In this document: positions 6,076-8,592 of the stretch, one piece after another
How the letters are laid out: each line of letters begins with the position of its first letter
How positions within the stretch are numbered: position 1 is the stretch's first letter
Assembly (NCBI GenBank): GCA_001838165.1
Contig: KV835904.1
Coordinates: forward strand, 709 to 9,300
DNA from: Actinomyces sp. HMSC035G02
GTDB lineage: Bacteria; Actinomycetota; Actinomycetes; Actinomycetales; Actinomycetaceae
Direction of reading: 5' to 3'
Length of the DNA stretch: 8,592 nt
Position numbers and translations under genes: made by a program
Notes under the pieces: model-generated
Database searches by the model: none
Seen by the model: only the letters and a program-made list of their open reading frames with translations
What the model was told of the DNA's origin: nothing

Positions 6076-8592
6076 GTGAATAGCACTCTACCAGAACTGC
6101 GCATCTACATTAGCTTCATCGCTGATGATTTAAAGTTCGCGCAACCATGCGCAAAACTAATTCAAAACGCAATTAAGGTCACACTTAATACCGACTACCA
6201 TACTACATTCTACTCTCCAGAAAATATTCCGGTCGGTGAAAACAGGTCTGGCACACTCGAACAACATATCAATGAATCAGACATTGCAATTGTTCTTGTC
6301 AGCCACTCATATCTAGTTGAGAAAAACGAAGCTCTACGTTTATATAAGAAGCATCCACACCCGATCATTATACAACTTGAGCCGATCAATCACGGAGCAT
6401 CTTTTGCACCTTTCGATCGAAGCGACGTAGTTGTTGAGCATTCATTCACCCAAGCACAGGACAACGGGCGCACCACCGAGATCGAATTTTCTAATCAAGT
6501 TGCAGCGATCGTTCAACGTACACTTACCGAACGCGAGAGCCACCATCCCTCTCCCCTACCCACTCTTTCTCCCCAGGGGATCGCCGAGCAGCTGATTGCC
6601 GCTCCACTGAGCGAGTTCACCGTCAAGACTATCCCCTCGCGAGCAACGCGCGGTTTCGGCGCAGCCGCGCACGCAGACAACGGCAACAGCAATGATATCT
6701 CGGCACCTGTGACAGATATCGTCGAGGAACTGGTCCGTTGGTCGCACACACCAAGTAGCGACCAGCCACGCCTCTGCGCCCTCCTCGGGGACGTGGGCAC
6801 GGGTAAGACGACTACTTCTATTCTTCTCGCCCGCAGGCTTTTAGAACTCAGGAAGAAAGGGGAACCGGTTCCCTTTCCCCTCTACTTTGACCTGCGTAAG
6901 ATTTCCCCTAACGGGCTGTATGACTTCGGGCTTCACATCCTCCTGACCAAATTCCTCGCTGGCTATACTCGCCAATTCACCTCAGCCAACGAAATTCTCG
7001 AAATCATCCACAACGAGAACACCCTTGTCATCTTCGACGGCCTCGACGAGCTTCTCGTACACCTGTCCCTCAGCGACAGCCAACGACTGACCCGATCCCT
7101 TCTTGACTCCCTCAACCTCAGCTCCAGCGACAGCAACTCAGGAGACAAGACTCCTCACACACGCCTGCTCCTATCCTGCAGGACACAGTACTTTAGAACC
7201 CTCAAGGATGAAGTGTGCTTCTTTGACCACGACGGGGCACACCACAAGGGAGACAACATAACCCTCATCCTCACCCTCCTCCCTTTCGACGAGGACCAGA
7301 TTCAAGAGTACCTGCGGCGCAACGTCCCAGATTCCGATCCTAACCGGCTCCTCGACATGATCCGATCAGTGCACGACCTGGGGGCACTCGCCTCCCAGCC
7401 AGTCCTGCTCAACATGATCCGGGACATTCTTCCCGCTGTCGAGGAGGACTCACGTGGAGGCCGACGTGTCCGTTCAGTCGACATCTACAAACGTTTCGTC
7501 GATGGCTGGCTTCGCCGCGACATGGGGAAACACAGCTTCACCCCCGAGCATAAGATCCAACTCATGACCCACCTGGCCTGGCAGGTTTGGCGCTCAGGGG
7601 CCAGAACATGGAACGCAGACCAGATGGATGACTGGCTGCTCGAGTTCTGTGATGAGCACAAGAATATTCAGCGCCGGTCACGGGACCACACCTCCGACCA
7701 ACTCACACAGGACTTCCGCACAGCGACATTTCTCTCGCGCCGAGGAGACAACCTCACCTTCGTACACTCCTCATTTTTGGAGTATTTCTTGGCAGTGCGT
7801 CTGCGCGATTCTCTATTTGACCAGGCAGAGGAGGATGTGCTCAGCGCGTGGGACATTACACGTCCCAGCAACGAAACCTTCACCTTCTTCGCCGAGCTCA
7901 TCGACAGCCTCGTTAGCGACGTACGAAGCCGCGCGATCGCCCGACTCGAGTACGTCGGTAAGCACGCAAGCGTGACCGCGCGAGAGAACATCTTCGCCTA
8001 CACTCTTCGGGCCATCAGCCAAGGCATGCCGCACCCACATCCAGATGCCCTGGTCCTATCGGACACAGACCTGCGCGGCTGGATCATCGGTTCCAAGCAG
8101 ACACACTTAAACCTGAGCGGGGTGCCTTTACGCGGTACCCGGTTGGATGACGCCCACATCATCAACACCAACCTGGACCGCACTGACGCTACGGGAGCCT
8201 CCATGCAACGCGCGCTCTTCGAGCACTGCACCCTCACCAACGCGACCTTCAGCGACGCCGACCTGGCAGGCACAGTCTTTCGACACTGCGACATGGAAGG
8301 GGCCTCCCTCGCCAAGGCGAAGCGGCACCGCACCCAACTCCTCTACACAATCGGAAATCACGAGATTCTCAAAGGAGTGTTGACCGCTCCAATAAACAAA
8401 GCTGAGGCAATTGATACACTCCCTATAACGCATATTTTCGGCGGACATGGGGACATGGTGACAGCGGTGGCATGGTCACCCGATGGTGGGCATATTCTAA
8501 CGGGCTCAGATGACGGCACTGCACGCGTATGGGACACTAGCACCTGGGAAAATACACTCACACTCGAACACAGCGACTTGGTCCAGTCAGTG
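6076..8592 (+). CDS. TIR-NACHT-pentapeptide-WD40 STAND protein (3' partial)
   Basis: One frame of 839 codons is open from GTG 6076 to the window edge. TIR domain: strand LRIYISF (8-14), BB-loop IPVGEN (51-56), strand DIAIVLVS (69-76), TTEIEF tail helix to about 153. A Pro-rich linker (156-170) and spacer follow. NACHT: Walker A GDVGTGKTT (238-246, Lys244), YFDLRKI (270-276), Walker B LVIFDGLDEL (317-326), sensor-like RLLLSCR (363-369), LLPFDEDQIQEYL (401-413), and FVHSSFLEYFLAV (562-574) closing the helical part. Pentapeptide repeats run about 661-750, with a strict 5-residue Leu/Phe-type rhythm from 680 to 745. A WD40 repeat spans about 786-821 (GH 790-791, WD 819-820) and a second begins at 831. 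The start is forced: TAG lies in frame at 6067-6069 and no ATG occurs until deep in the NACHT. STAND proteins oligomerise on ligand binding and activate their N-terminal effector. Antiphage role is inferred. Confidence 0.93.
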   Translation, partial: MNSTLPELRIYISFIADDLKFAQPCAKLIQNAIKVTLNTDYHTTFYSPENIPVGENRSGTLEQHINESDIAIVLVSHSYLVEKNEALRLYKKHPHPIIIQLEPINHGASFAPFDRSDVVVEHSFTQAQDNGRTTEIEFSNQVAAIVQRTLTERESHHPSPLPTLSPQGIAEQLIAAPLSEFTVKTIPSRATRGFGAAAHADNGNSNDISAPVTDIVEELVRWSHTPSSDQPRLCALLGDVGTGKTTTSILLARRLLELRKKGEPVPFPLYFDLRKISPNGLYDFGLHILLTKFLAGYTRQFTSANEILEIIHNENTLVIFDGLDELLVHLSLSDSQRLTRSLLDSLNLSSSDSNSGDKTPHTRLLLSCRTQYFRTLKDEVCFFDHDGAHHKGDNITLILTLLPFDEDQIQEYLRRNVPDSDPNRLLDMIRSVHDLGALASQPVLLNMIRDILPAVEEDSRGGRRVRSVDIYKRFVDGWLRRDMGKHSFTPEHKIQLMTHLAWQVWRSGARTWNADQMDDWLLEFCDEHKNIQRRSRDHTSDQLTQDFRTATFLSRRGDNLTFVHSSFLEYFLAVRLRDSLFDQAEEDVLSAWDITRPSNETFTFFAELIDSLVSDVRSRAIARLEYVGKHASVTARENIFAYTLRAISQGMPHPHPDALVLSDTDLRGWIIGSKQTHLNLSGVPLRGTRLDDAHIINTNLDRTDATGASMQRALFEHCTLTNATFSDADLAGTVFRHCDMEGASLAKAKRHRTQLLYTIGNHEILKGVLTAPINKAEAIDTLPITHIFGGHGDMVTAVAWSPDGGHILTGSDDGTARVWDTSTWENTLTLEHSDLVQSV

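Noticed and set aside
7628..8448. Short frames on both strands inside the last kilobase, for example 7628-7975 plus and 8128-8448 minus
   Set aside because: All lie within the continuous TIR-NACHT-pentapeptide-WD40 frame and show no domain of their own.
8341..8460. Frameshift or pseudogene at the pentapeptide-WD40 junction
   Set aside because: The frame runs through without a stop and enters a good WD40 repeat, so the composition jump is not a coding break.

Overview
The window looks like chromosome of a high-GC actinobacterium. The housekeeping half runs at roughly 63-65% G+C. Ribosomal proteins S6, S18 and L9 flank an actinobacterial-type SSB with a Gly/Gln-rich tail, and an intein-free DnaB lies nearby. 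The sequences and the cysteine-free S18 recall Actinomycetaceae (Actinomyces/Schaalia-like). That placement is my recognition, not a database result.

Layout. 1-231 is non-coding and carries a long imperfect hairpin. 232-1584 (minus) is the replicative helicase dnaB. 1585-1923 is an intergenic region between divergent genes; it holds a striking cluster of DnaA-box-like 9-mers, several spaced at 11 bp. 1924-3297 (plus) is a DinF-type MATE multidrug/toxin exporter. 3298-3562 is the leader of the ribosomal operon, with a structured hairpin that resembles the S6:S18 autoregulatory motif. 3563-5272 (plus) is rpsF-ssb-rpsR-rplI, closed by a strong intrinsic terminator at 5306-5340.

Immediately after that terminator the composition drops to about 40% G+C and an accessory module begins. 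5480-5965 encodes a small stand-alone TIR-domain protein. 6076-8592 is one uninterrupted 839-codon reading frame that starts at GTG and is still open at the window edge. It encodes a second TIR domain, then a NACHT (STAND NTPase) core with clear Walker A and B motifs, then about 14 pentapeptide repeats, then the start of a WD40 propeller. Because it has no ATG near its start and no stop in the window, a simple ORF search would miss it.

Working model (inference): the two TIR genes form an NLR-like immune or abortive-infection cassette. The NACHT would be the switch, the pentapeptide/WD40 tail the sensor or scaffold, and one or both TIR domains the effector (probably NAD-consuming). It sits in the accessory slot next to a core ribosomal operon. 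G+C content changes sharply between domains of the large gene, which suggests modular exchange of effector and sensor parts.
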